From the NCBI GenBank assembly GCA_015680685.1, contig MNCI01003445.1:162187-226186 (forward strand): 64,000 nucleotides of DNA, read 5' to 3'. Position numbers and translations under genes: made by a program. Positions 24,880 to 34,883 of the stretch are shown here, in pieces. This DNA comes from Gnetum montanum. Its lineage: Eukaryota > Streptophyta > Gnetopsida > Gnetales > Gnetaceae. The stretch's first letter is position 1, and each line of letters starts with the position of its first letter. Below the pieces are notes generated by a model. It did not search any database and was not told the DNA's origin. It worked only from the letters and a program-made list of their open reading frames with translations.

Positions 24880-25680
24880 AGCGTAAACCTTTAACCCCAG
24901 CGTAAGCATAGAGCGTAGAGGCTCAGACTTCAGCATGAGCGTAGAGGCTCCAACTTCGGCGTAAAGGATTTAGCTTGGCATGCAGGTTTGAACCCTAGTG
25001 TAAACCTATCAGTTCCAACATGCAGGACATCGAGATGGGCAAGGGCAAGGAGGTAGAAGGCTAGGGAAGGAAGGGGCCTGACCTGACTTTTGCAGAGAAA
25101 AGTGAGGCCATGTTGCAATGTTTGCCTAGACCAAGGGTTCCATCATGGCCTGGATCGTCACGCAGGTAGGCTCTAATCCTGCCTCTGTTAACTGTTTTTC
25201 ATTTGTACTTGTTATCTGGCGTAGACAGTCTTGACAGCGTAGATAGTTTTGGTAGTGCAAACGGCATGTATGCTGAGCGTAGATTCGTAGCGTAGAGGGT
25301 CTCTACAGCGTACAACGTAGACTGTTTTAACAGTATATAGCGTAAATGATTTTATCAGTGCATAGCGTAAATGATTTTATTAGTACATGGCGTAAACGAT
25401 TTTATCAATACATGGCGTAAACGATTTCCACGGCGTATAGCGTAGACGGTTTTTCACAGCGTATACACTGATGGTTTTCATGGCGTATACGCCGACGATT
25501 TTCATAGCGTATACGCTGATGATTTTCATAGTGTGTACGCTGACGATTTTCATAGCATGTACGCTGACGATTTTCACAGCGTATACGCTGAGCGTAAATG
25601 GTTTTTTCCTTTTAGGCAGCATATACGCCGAGTGTTCTCAGTTTGTTGATAGCGTATACGCCGATTGTAAACAGTTTTTA
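24880..25680 (+). repeat. GCGTA/TACGC-rich repeat tract
   Basis: Dozens of GCGTA words. From about 25440 to 25595 they form a 30-bp tandem repeat whose core is a perfect palindrome, GGCGTATACGCC or AGCGTATACGCT, followed by GA(C/T)GATTTTCAT. The same words occur in the element's LTRs and its 5' leader. Confidence 0.85.
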
Positions 25681-25766
25681 ATTTTTCAAAGTATTGGCCT
25701 ACAACATTTTGTTTTTCATCTCATTTCCATGCATGGCTGATTTATCATGGCTTTCTGGTTACTTGC

Positions 25767-28700
25767 ATGGATCCTGAGCCTTTCCTCTTGGTAGTTGAGC
25801 TAGTTGGAGTACTGGCATGGTTTTGCCCCCTTAAGACCGATGAACCTACCCCTGATCTGACCATTGACAACAATGGGATATGGTTCAGGGAAGGGGCCTG
25901 TGACTTCCTCACCTTCATCCTAGATAAATTTAAGGTGGTGGTCTAGTCACACTTGAGCGAACAAGTGGCGCGGAGTGTGCTTGAAGCTATGTTGCCGGGA
26001 TCTTCGGATGGCGTCACGGTTTTCATGGAGGACATTGACAAGGGGCCACTTGTGATCGAGGACGGTCCCTCTGGAGGGCCTAGATCTACTCGCCCGTTAG
26101 CGCGTGTGTGGGACCTATTGCCACGAAGACCTGACTATCTCAATAACACCTTGTTCCTGGCTGCGCGCACACACATGTTATTTCAGAACCCTCCTAGCAC
26201 GGTGTACTGGGTAGAGAGGTAAGATCTTTTAGTTTGTCATTTCTATCTTTTGTCATTTAGTGTTTGCTTCTGTTTTGATGATCATTCTTTTGCAGGCCCC
26301 AAGTTAACCAAGATGGGACATGCGTTAATGATGATGGGCTTGCCCTGGTTCATACTGCTCTAGAGACCTTTATGGTGGGTCCCACCCTTCGCGGAGTTGT
26401 ATTAGCTCAAACCAAGGGTGATATTGTCCATTTCCATAAACGATTTTATAGAGCGTTTGCACAGTGCACAACTCGTGGATGGCTGCATGGAGATTGGTCA
26501 CATAATGGGCCATTTTTCCCTCGTGATGCTGACTTGGGTTCCAGTACCTCAAAGTCCACAACTGAAGGTAAGTGACAATATTTCCTAGATGCCTTAGTGT
26601 GTTTGTTCGATTGCTAGTGGTCATACTGATGTGATGGTTTCAAATTATGTTTACAGTTGATGTCCCTCCCAGCGGAGACCTTGTTACGACAGGACGAATT
26701 GAGAGTACCCTGTCAATGAAGTTTGGGGAGATCAGCAAGGCACAGAAATGGTTGCGCACCAATGCCCCATCATCTATTGTCTGTTGTTTGGGTGATGTCG
26801 GCCTCATGGAGTTATTTACAACCCCGAGCCCTGATGTGTCCATAGCTGAAATGATCGGGATTGTTGACTCATTCGATAATTCTATCTCTTACAACAGCAC
26901 CCGTATTAAGGGTGTCAAGATAGTTTTCCATCTGTCGATAGAGTTCTTTTCAAACTTGTTCGGTGTACTAGCAGATGGCGTAAATGTGGTTTTGGACAGG
27001 GCACAGAAAGAGCTTCATATGGTGCGTGAGCTAGGAGACTGGTTGGGCGTTGTTAAGGGCTCCAAGGGATTCCCTATGCAGGGTACGTCAAAGGTTGAGG
27101 AAGTTAATGAATTATATCCCCTATTTCGGGCATGGTTGTTTCCTAAATCCCTGTCCCAGGTAAGGAGTCTTGGTGTTGAAGTTGTGCGCATCATGCGAAC
27201 CATATTAGAAACTGGGATGCGTTATAATTGGGCTCAATTTTTGTTGTCAGGCCTTCATAAGGAGATAGTGCGATTGCGCTCAAATGTTGAGGCACAGTCC
27301 CATTTTACATTTGCATTCTTTGCTGGCTATCTTCGTCGCTTGGCTGAGTTTCTAGTGGTTCGCGCAGACAATAAATATGTCCTATGGGATCGTACTCAAT
27401 TATCTCGTCCATGGATTAATCATTTGTTTAAGACAGCTGAGTCCCAAGATGCACCTGAGGGGATTGATGAATCTGTATCCATCATGATGAGAGGGTCATC
27501 TGGTACTTCAATCTACACATGTGATAGTGTGGGGTTGGAACTAGACGATGTGCCCTATATTGCAAAGAGAGCTGAACATGTCATCAAGGAGACCATCGAG
27601 AAAGCCAAGTCGAAGCTCCCGAAGCGTGAACGCTCAACAAAGGTGGCCTCCAATGTAGAAGAGCCAAGGGTGAAGCGAATACGGTTCAAAATGCCCGTTC
27701 GAGGTAAGTAAGCTTGGCGCACTTATTGCATTATCCTTTTCATGTTATTCATAGTTTTTGTTTTGACCTCTTACATGCAACTAATGCCTTTAGACTTGAC
27801 TCGCGAAGTGAGGAGACAGGAGTTAGAGACCATTATTGAGGAGGAGGAAGCTACAACGGACTTAATTATTGAGGAGGAAGAGGTGGACAAAGATTAGGTG
27901 GAAGGAACGAAAGAGTTGGGAGAAGACACCACAGAGATAGAACTGGTCAATGATCAGGGTGGTGTTAATGAAATGTTCAGTAGCTTCCTTAAGGGAAGGT
28001 TGGACCTAGGCGACCCCCCAAACCCAGAAGGGGTCAGAGGAGATGGTATGTTTTCTTTTGTTTTATTGCGTCACTTGGTTAATCATTGTTTCTATGGTGT
28101 TTTACTTTTATATTTTTATCCCTTCCAGATGAAGGTAGGATAATTCCTACGATGTGGTTGGAAGTCCCCATGAAGGTGGTTCCCCTTGAAATGCTCCCTG
28201 AGGCTAGTCTACCTCGTACTCATAGACCATTTTCTTGGACAGAGATGCCAAGTAAAATAGATTTTGTGACAGGTATCGTCGACGAGGTGTTCAAACATAT
28301 TCAGGAAGCCCACCCTGAGATAGGTACAAATGTTTCAAGTCTTTTGCAGTTTTCGAGTTTCACACCCCCTTTTTTTCATTTTAATGCTTGTTCTTGTTGT
28401 CTACGTAGGAGCCAAGCTGAAGTGGGATCCATCTAAGACCGTTAACATTGAAAGTTTGCCTACACTACCCCCAAAAGTTGAGCAGATACCAAGGCCAGTC
28501 TATGACGAAGTGGCAGAAGGTCTTGTACATAATACCAAATCGCTTTGGACCTGTAGGCATTCCATCAAACAGTTATGGTTGCAAATCCAAGCAAAGGAAA
28601 AAGAAGTTTCCGAGCTATCAGTTGAACGCGATGATCTCAAGGCTCGCTATGAGTTTGCCTCAGCCAGACTAACAGGCGATCGTTCTTGGCGAACCTCTAA

Positions 28701-29390
28701 GATCACCTATACTAGATACTGGAACCTGCTCAATCGCCACGTGTCACTGACCCGAAAACTAGCAAAGCGTAAGGCCCAGGTAGACCTATTGAACTTCAAG
28801 TGCTAGGATTGGAAGGCTTTCGCTTCCAAGGTGCATATGTGGGGTCAAGATGAAAAGAACCACAAGCACCATTACAAGAAATCATTGAAGGAAGTATCTA
28901 TTGAAAAGCGTCAACTTGAAATGTTTGTAGAGGACCTGGGTCTATGCTCTACGTTTGATACATTTGCTTAGAATACAACTATTGAGATGGAATCGCCTAC
29001 TAGGGTAATCATGACCACTTCTGGTGAGGTTTCTGTGGGTGAATTCCCCTTGAAACATCCTACATGTTCGGCTGTTGACAAGGAGAAGGCCTTGGCAGAT
29101 GTCGATCTAGGCCTTGATGGAACTAATTGGGCCAGTGTCTTAGAAGAGGAAATTCTCCGTCAACTGGAATTCGGTTTAGGGGGGTCCCCTACAGTAAGTA
29201 TTTTGTTGCCATGAAATTCGTTCATTGAGTAATGTTTGGTAGTTTTCTCTTTTGTTCTTGTGTTGATTGTCTCTTCTGTACTTTATAGGATCGAGGCGAC
29301 GACGATGTTGAAGAAGCTAGCCCTAGTGGAGTAGGGACCCATGATGCTGGTGGATCTAAAGGGGACGACCCTCCTATCGCTGATGTGTAA
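25767..29390 (+). pseudogene. Spliced antisense gene carried in the retrotransposon (7 exons)
   Basis: Exons read by eye: 25767-26218, 26296-26567, 26657-27703, 27794-28045, 28129-28323, 28409-29193, 29289-29390. All six introns are short (77-95 bp) with GT...AG ends. The first five are phase 1 and the last is phase 0. The summed length, 3105 nt, divides exactly by three and gives 1034 residues ending in TAA. Frame is kept across every junction, which chance would not produce. Four in-frame TAG codons (25944, 27895, 28804, 28969) probably replace CAG, so this copy looks recently inactivated. The predicted protein has a central mostly helical region in exon 3, a basic stretch near residues 555-590 (KLPKRERSTK...KRIRFKMP), an acidic Glu-rich segment after it, and a likely coiled coil near 790-880. 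I recognise no domain. Antisense extra ORFs are known in some Tat elements. Confidence 0.8.
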
Positions 29391-29978
29391 TTTTTACCTT
29401 GAAATTATTCTAGCTCTCATTTTTACGTGAGTTGTAAATTGAATATTTTGATTTGTATTGGACAGATGAATAGAATCCGTCAACTCTTGTACTTGTCTAA
29501 CTGTATATCACTACATGTATATATATATTTCTACATATATTTTTTTGTTGTGGATTTTAAGTTTAAATGTAAACACAACACGGAAATGTAAAATGTTTTG
29601 GTTTGTTTTTGTAGTTTAAGTGTAGTGCACAAATGTAATTATAAGTAGGAATGTAATTATAAGCGAAGGATAATTGCGAAAATTGTTATTGGCAACACGA
29701 CAATGCAAGCGTAAATTCGAACAATGAACTGGAATTCGGGAGAAAAAAAAATGTAGGTAGATGATCTAGTTTTAGGCCATTTCAGGCCACATGCACTAGT
29801 TTAAGGCCATTTCGGGCCACATGCAGGCAAGGGAAGGTTTGAGCGACACGGGTGGATTTCTCTTGGTGGACCGACCATTTCTGATCGTGGCTAGTTTTAT
29901 GTCATTGTGGACATGATAGTTTAACGTCATTCCGGACTTGGAATGTAGTTTAATATTATTTCGGACTGCAAATGTAAT
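29391..29978. other. Noncoding spacer on the protease side of the antisense gene
   Basis: About 590 bp between the antisense-gene stop and the end of the protease frame. It contains an AT-rich stretch and four or five AGTTTA hairpin motifs (29767-29940). Confidence 0.7.
29767..29940 (+). repeat. AGTTTA hairpin motifs, protease side
   Basis: Two copies have GGCC-ATTTC(A/G)-GGCC arms (29767-29789, 29797-29820), one has ATGTC-ATTGTG-GACAT (29899-29914) and one GTC-ATTCCG-GAC (29926-29937). The layout matches the arrays at 24441 and 20434. Confidence 0.8.
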
Positions 29979-30935
29979 TTATTGATTTAGTAATTGTCTG
30001 ATTTTTCTCATTTTAACGTTAGGAGTAGCGTTAACGGGTATGATTCTATATTCAGCGTCTCCTTTGCTGATCAGGTTGAATGGTAATTCAGCCTAAGGGA
30101 CGTCTGATGGAATAGTTCCCGTGTTGGTACTTTCCGACGCTTCTTCATGTATTGTGGTTTCCGTGTCAGTTGTAGTTTCTAAGTGAGGCTATGTATGTAT
30201 GATTTCAGGTTCGGGTATTTCTGTGTTAGGTAAATTTTCCTTTGTGTCTAAGAGATTATCGCCTACTGGTTGTTGTTCATTTTTATTATCTTGTTTAGGC
30301 TCTTTGAGCTTAACCTCTGAGCCTTGATCTGTATCTGTATACGATGAGATGGTAGGTGTAGCAGCCTCCCCATGTATAATGATTTCACCACCTTCATAAG
30401 GCAGGTGAATTTCTTGGTGTATGGGGGAAGAGACTGCTTTCAGCTGGGCTAACCAGGGCCTTCCCAATATTAGGTTGAATCCTGGCATTTCATTGATTAC
30501 CACAAAGTCGACGGATGTGGGGAATTGATCCCCTACTATAAAGTCCAAAGTCACTGTGCCTTTGACTATTACGCACGATCTGCTGAACGATTTCAAACAT
30601 GTGGTGGTGGTTGGTTTTATTAGCTCCGTAAGCCCCAATTGTTCGATGATGGGATATGGCACTACGTTTGTGGCGGCTCCATCATCTACATGGACCCTAT
30701 GTATTTTGAATTGATTTATTTGTATTGTTATGAACATGGGCACGATTGTTACCTCTCCCGTTTTCTGATCCACTTTGATGTTGTTATTGTGAAAACTTAA
30801 TGGCTTAGGAGTTGACCCTTGGGGCGAGTACATTACCGCATGAATTGAAGGTTCATTTGGAGGCAAGTCTTCACTTACTGGGATAGATGTTAACATGTGA
30901 ACTAGAGCTTCACGATGGGTTTGAGATGTTAACAC
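29979..30935 (-). pseudogene. Aspartic protease of the nested Tat element
   Basis: The frame from 30935 contains VHVDDGAATNVVPYPIIEQLGL, with D-D-G-A at the active site (Tat proteases often vary from D-S-G-A), and, later, FNLILGRPWLAQLKAVSS, the conserved closing motif. The frame continues past TAG at 30188-30186 and TAG at 30095-30093 to a TAA at 29981-29979. The acidic tail after residue 200 is low complexity. Confidence 0.85.
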
Positions 30936-31901
30936 TAGGTCGTATAAGCTCAGTGACGTGTTTTTTTGTTTGAATGCCTGCGTGACCTACGTTAGAGCTG
31001 TTGCTAGGTCTCTACTGTTGGGCGTATGTTTGTCGGCAGTGATTTGGTCCATTGGGCCTAATAGTTTTATTTCATGCATATTTGGTTTGTCATTTTTACT
31101 CGGGATCATTGATTTGGGCATATCATGTTTTCCATATGATTCACCCTCATAGCCAATGTTTGGTTTATCGTTATGTGGTGTCATGGGTACTGCATTTAGT
31201 GGGGTAGGTTTAGGAGGTCCTATGGCTAGCCATTGATGCTCCTTCTCCAAGCGTTCGCGTGTAAGTTTATCTGCTAGGTGTTCTCGTGTGTGGCATGGGG
31301 ATGCAGTTGGTTTCAGGGACTCAGGTTGCTTTGGAACCCGTACTACATATGGAAAAGGGCGGGTTTGCGATTGGACGGTTGCATGCGGTTGAGTGCCAGG
31401 CTAGCTGGGCAACTTGATGACATAGGGACTCGGTCTATTCTGTGTTTGCGAAGTGGAGGACTGGTGGTCACCAGGACGTTTGGATGTCCTAACGACGTAT
31501 GGGGTTGATCTAGCTAGAGGTTGGACCTCCGTTGTTGCGACTGCAAGTGGTACTTGGACTACGTAGGGGGCGGGCCGAATAGAAGGTGTTTGTGAGTTTG
31601 GGGTAGTAGCGGCGGGAGGTATGTGCACTACGTATGGTTTTTCGCGTGTTGGTGTGATGGAAGTTGCTACGGTGGGGGGAATTTGGATGATGTAAGGTTT
31701 CTGTGGGGAATATGATGGTTGAGGCACAAATGTTTGTACAGTGGAAGGGATACGCACTACAAATGGTTTATTAGGTACTTGCTGCTCGTGATCGGAGAGG
31801 ATGGTGTTAATCCTAGGTGTTTCTGGTTCGTTGTCAAAGTAGATGGTGTTAATTGTATATGGTGCTTCTTTAACGTTTAGAGGATCTTTGTATACGCCCA
31901 T
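30936..31901 (-). pseudogene. gag-protease linker with PYVV repeats
   Basis: The frame 31901-31401 contains at least six tandem-like units of the type P-(Y/F)-(V/I)-(V/I)-x-(I/V)-P: PFVVRIPSTV, PYIIQIPPTV, PYVVHIPPAA, PYVVQVPLAV, PYVVRTS and PYVIKLPS, spaced by Pro/Thr/Gln-rich sequence. The frame 31250-30987 follows without a recognised domain. Tat polyproteins often have a short K-P-x-V-I-x-(V/I)-P motif before the protease. Here it seems expanded. Confidence 0.7.
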
Positions 31902-34176
31902 GGCCTAGTTTTGCGGTTGGACCAGGTTGGCTTCATCGAAAGTGATTTGACCTCCGTCGATCATCCGTTGGATGTCTTGTTTTAAGGTGAAACAATAATC
32001 AGTTCCATGCCCATTACGCTGATGATAATCGCAAAAATGATCCATCCTAAAGCCTTTTGGAACTGGGGGCTCATCGGGCGTTGCCAGGCTTGGGTTCTGA
32101 ACCAGTTGACAAAACCGATCATGCCTTTGGATCGCTGAACTGTTTATGTTTCATTAGTCTGGCTTTCAAGAGTTAGTCAAATAGTTGCGATGGCTTCATG
32201 GGTAGTGGCGTGTATTAGGAGGGGTCCTTCCTCTCAAACTTTCTCATACGACCTGGTGTTGGATTTTGTGATGCGGATGCTTCTGGTGCGGTCGCGGGAG
32301 TGGGTTTAGCGTAATTAGCAGGGGCAACAAGTGGTTTGCCTTGTTGTGTTTCTGCTACAACTGCTATAGTCATTTTAACCTTTTCTTTATCTTTCTTACT
32401 ATGTTGATTCTTAAAAACTGAATATGCATGATCATGGCTATTTTGTGCTACCTCCTCTATGCTCTTGATCTGTACGAACGCTTGACTCAGAGTGCGTGCA
32501 TTGAGATAATATAGTTTGGATTTGACAAAATCATTGATAGCCCCTTTTAGAATGGTGAGGAGATACGTCTCTGGGATCAGCTCGTGGAGCTCATTGAGAG
32601 CAACACTCCACCATTGGATGAATTTTTGGACAGGTTCAAAAGGTGCTTGTTTGACCTGTATGAGGCTATCCAGTGTTGTTTCAGGCTTCAAGTTATACTT
32701 GAACCTGGTAATGAATTGGTGTAATAAATCTTCCAGAGAAGATATTAAGCTTCGTGGCAAGGCCCAGTACCAATCAAGTGCTCTCCCAATGAGGGACATG
32801 GGGAACACTTGTAGAATGGCATGTGGCCATGCCTGAAGTAGCACGCACTCTAGTCTAAATGTTATGAGGTGGGCGTTGGGGTCTGTCTCCCCATTGTATT
32901 TAGTTAGCATGGGTAAAGATATACCCTTGGGTAATGTTAGAGGCGGAACTGAAGAGCTGATAAGGTCATCATGATAGAAGTCCACTACCTTGAACTCTCC
33001 GTCGGTAGCTGTCTTGAGGCGTTTGACCTCGTCAGTTAGTTCCTGCATTAGTTTTTTAGCATCAGCCCAATCTTGGGCATTAGGCGAGATAGTAGGTTGT
33101 GGATGTTGCATTGTATACAGGTTAGACTGTTGGACAGTGGGCTGGAACGAAGAAAGTTGTGTGGTGGGAGGCTATGCTTGCGGAATATTTGTAGCAGATG
33201 GTACTAGGGGCAACACATTATAGGCAAGGGGTTGTTGTTGTTGTGGTTGTCCTTGAGGGATGTTAGCTGGTGGAATTGTGTAAGGCGGTATGTTATAGTA
33301 AGGGAATTGATGCGGTTGAGCACCAACCGCTGCCCATTGGCCAGTCATGCTTTGCATAGGGGCACTCTGAACTAGTTGAGTTATAGCGGTGAAAGGGGCT
33401 CCTTGGGTTTGGACCCGGGGGATATAATGAATAGACATAAAAGCTGGTATCACATGGGGCATCCCGATCACTCGGGGCTAGAAGGTTGCTCCTACATTAT
33501 TTTGAGGAGATTGTATTTGTAAGAATGAGGCTACTGTTGTAACAGGGGGAATAACAAGGGGAAGTGTGTTGAGTTGTGAATCGGTTACAAGAGGAATATG
33601 AACAAGTGTGGATGATTCTTGCTGAGGTATTTGTGCTTGGGTAAATTTAAATGGTTGAAGGGACGTAATTTCCCCTGTGACTGGATGAAACAATGGGTTT
33701 GCATAGGTTTGTGGACTAAGAGTATGGTATGAATCCTCATGCTCAGATTGGGCTGTGAAATCATCCTCCTCTTCTAATTGAGGATTTACCACAAGCTGAT
33801 CTAAATACTGACTCCTTTGTAGGAGAAGTTGTGTGATGAGCTCTGAGTAATGCTTTGGGAGTAGGATGATATCATAAGGGAAAGGAATGAACTCATGTCC
33901 TTCCCTATGGAAGAGTTCGTATTGTCTCTTAACCTCCATTTCAGTTTGGTCCACGGCTAGGCCGGCTTGCATTTTCACACATATGAAATTGTATTGGTCC
34001 TGAGTTATAATATTAAATGATGGGTTCCTCCCTTGCAATCTAAGAGACCGGCGAGGCCCTACTGTAGGTTGTACCACAGGTTGTTGAACAGCCATGGTGC
34101 CTACGATGTCTGTGATTGGCTTGGTTGCAGTGTTGGAGTTTGCAATGTTCATGGTGGGCAGTTGAGAATACGACAC
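31902..34176 (-). pseudogene. gag of the nested Tat element
   Basis: Starts at ATG 34176. One frame runs to a TAA at 32214-32212, broken only by TAG codons at 33477-33475 and 33171-33169. The N-terminal part is Q/P-rich with a basic RRSLRLQGR. The capsid region (about 33000-32560) shows PKGISLPMLTKYNGETDPNAH, GRALDWYWALP and FITRFKYNL, as in the retrotransposon gag family. After a frame shift near 32115 the sequence continues with HFCDYHQRNGHGTDYCFTLK, a zinc-knuckle-like C-x2-H...H-x4-C motif at about 32045-31990. Confidence 0.85.
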
Positions 34177-34860
34177 AGTGAAGGGATATGAAACTAGTAT
34201 ACTTAGTACGGGTATACTGAGTATGGCGTAAACCTACGTTCGCTGGGTACAGCATATAGACTGGAACTCAGCGTATAGGCTTCAATGACCAGCGTATAGT
34301 GACAGCGTATAGGTATACCTTAAAATGTGTAGGCAGAGCAGCGTACAGCGTAAGGTAAGTAGCATAGACAGTCTACAGTGTAGAGCATACAACGTATACG
34401 TCAGCAGTGTAGACAGAGTTTACGGCGTAGAGCGTACAACGTAAACTCAATAGCGTAGACAGAGTCTACAGCATAGAGCGTACAATGTAAACTCAACAGC
34501 ATAGACAGAGTCTACAGCGTATGCTAAGTAGCGTAGATGGAATCTACAACGTAGAGCGTACAGCGTATACGTCAACGGCGTGGACAGAGTCTACAGCATA
34601 GAGTGTACAGCGTGGACAGAGTCTATAGCGTAGAGTGTACAGCGTATACGTCAACAGCGTAGACAGAGCCTACAGCTTAGAGTGTGTAGCGTATACTGAG
34701 CGGCGTAGATAGAGTCAGCATATACTCAACAGTGTAGACGCTAGGGATTCTGTAGACAAGAATGTCAACCCGAGAATTTCAGAACTAGGTTTAGTGTCAA
34801 TGCAACGTGAGTCTAAGAAGATCTAGGTATGAAAGAACAGTAAGTTTTAAGTAGTTTCAG
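34177..34860 (-). other. 5' leader of the nested element with hairpin repeats
   Basis: Noncoding DNA between the PBS and the gag start. From about 34200 to 34750 it is filled with GCGTA words and repeated inverted repeats of the type GTAGAC-AGA-GTCTAC. Retroelement leaders usually carry packaging and dimerisation structures, so this is a plausible place for RNA signals. Confidence 0.75.
34200..34750. repeat. GCGTA / GTAGACAGAGTCTAC repeat array
   Basis: At least seven units contain GTAGAC-AGA-GTCTAC or a variant. One has GTAGAT-GGA-ATCTAC, where both arms changed together. Units are separated by GCGTA-rich sequence of variable length. Confidence 0.85.
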
Positions 34861-34878
34861 GCCCTCCTTCTAGCGCCA
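34861..34878 (-). other. Primer binding site of the nested element
   Basis: On the - strand it reads TGGCGCTAGAAGGAGGGC, five bases after the 5' LTR end. It starts with TGG, as needed to pair with a tRNA CCA end. I do not assign the tRNA. Confidence 0.8.
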
Positions 34879-34883
34879 ATTTC

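Larger units (their letters stand above)
24328..25766. other. Noncoding spacer on the RT side of the antisense gene
   Basis: 1.4 kb with no pol coding. It holds the GGCC hairpin array (24441-24680), an AT-rich stretch at about 24780-24880 and a GCGTA-rich tract (24880-25680). In antisense-gene terms it is the upstream region. I see no clear TATA box. Confidence 0.7.

Noticed and set aside
25380-25740. Open frames with ten-residue repeats on both strands
   Set aside because: They are translations of the 30-bp GCGTATACGC repeat; no other coding signal is present.
30958-33223. Several + strand frames opposite gag
   Set aside because: They are shadows of the - strand gag and linker frames, with no splice structure or motifs of their own.
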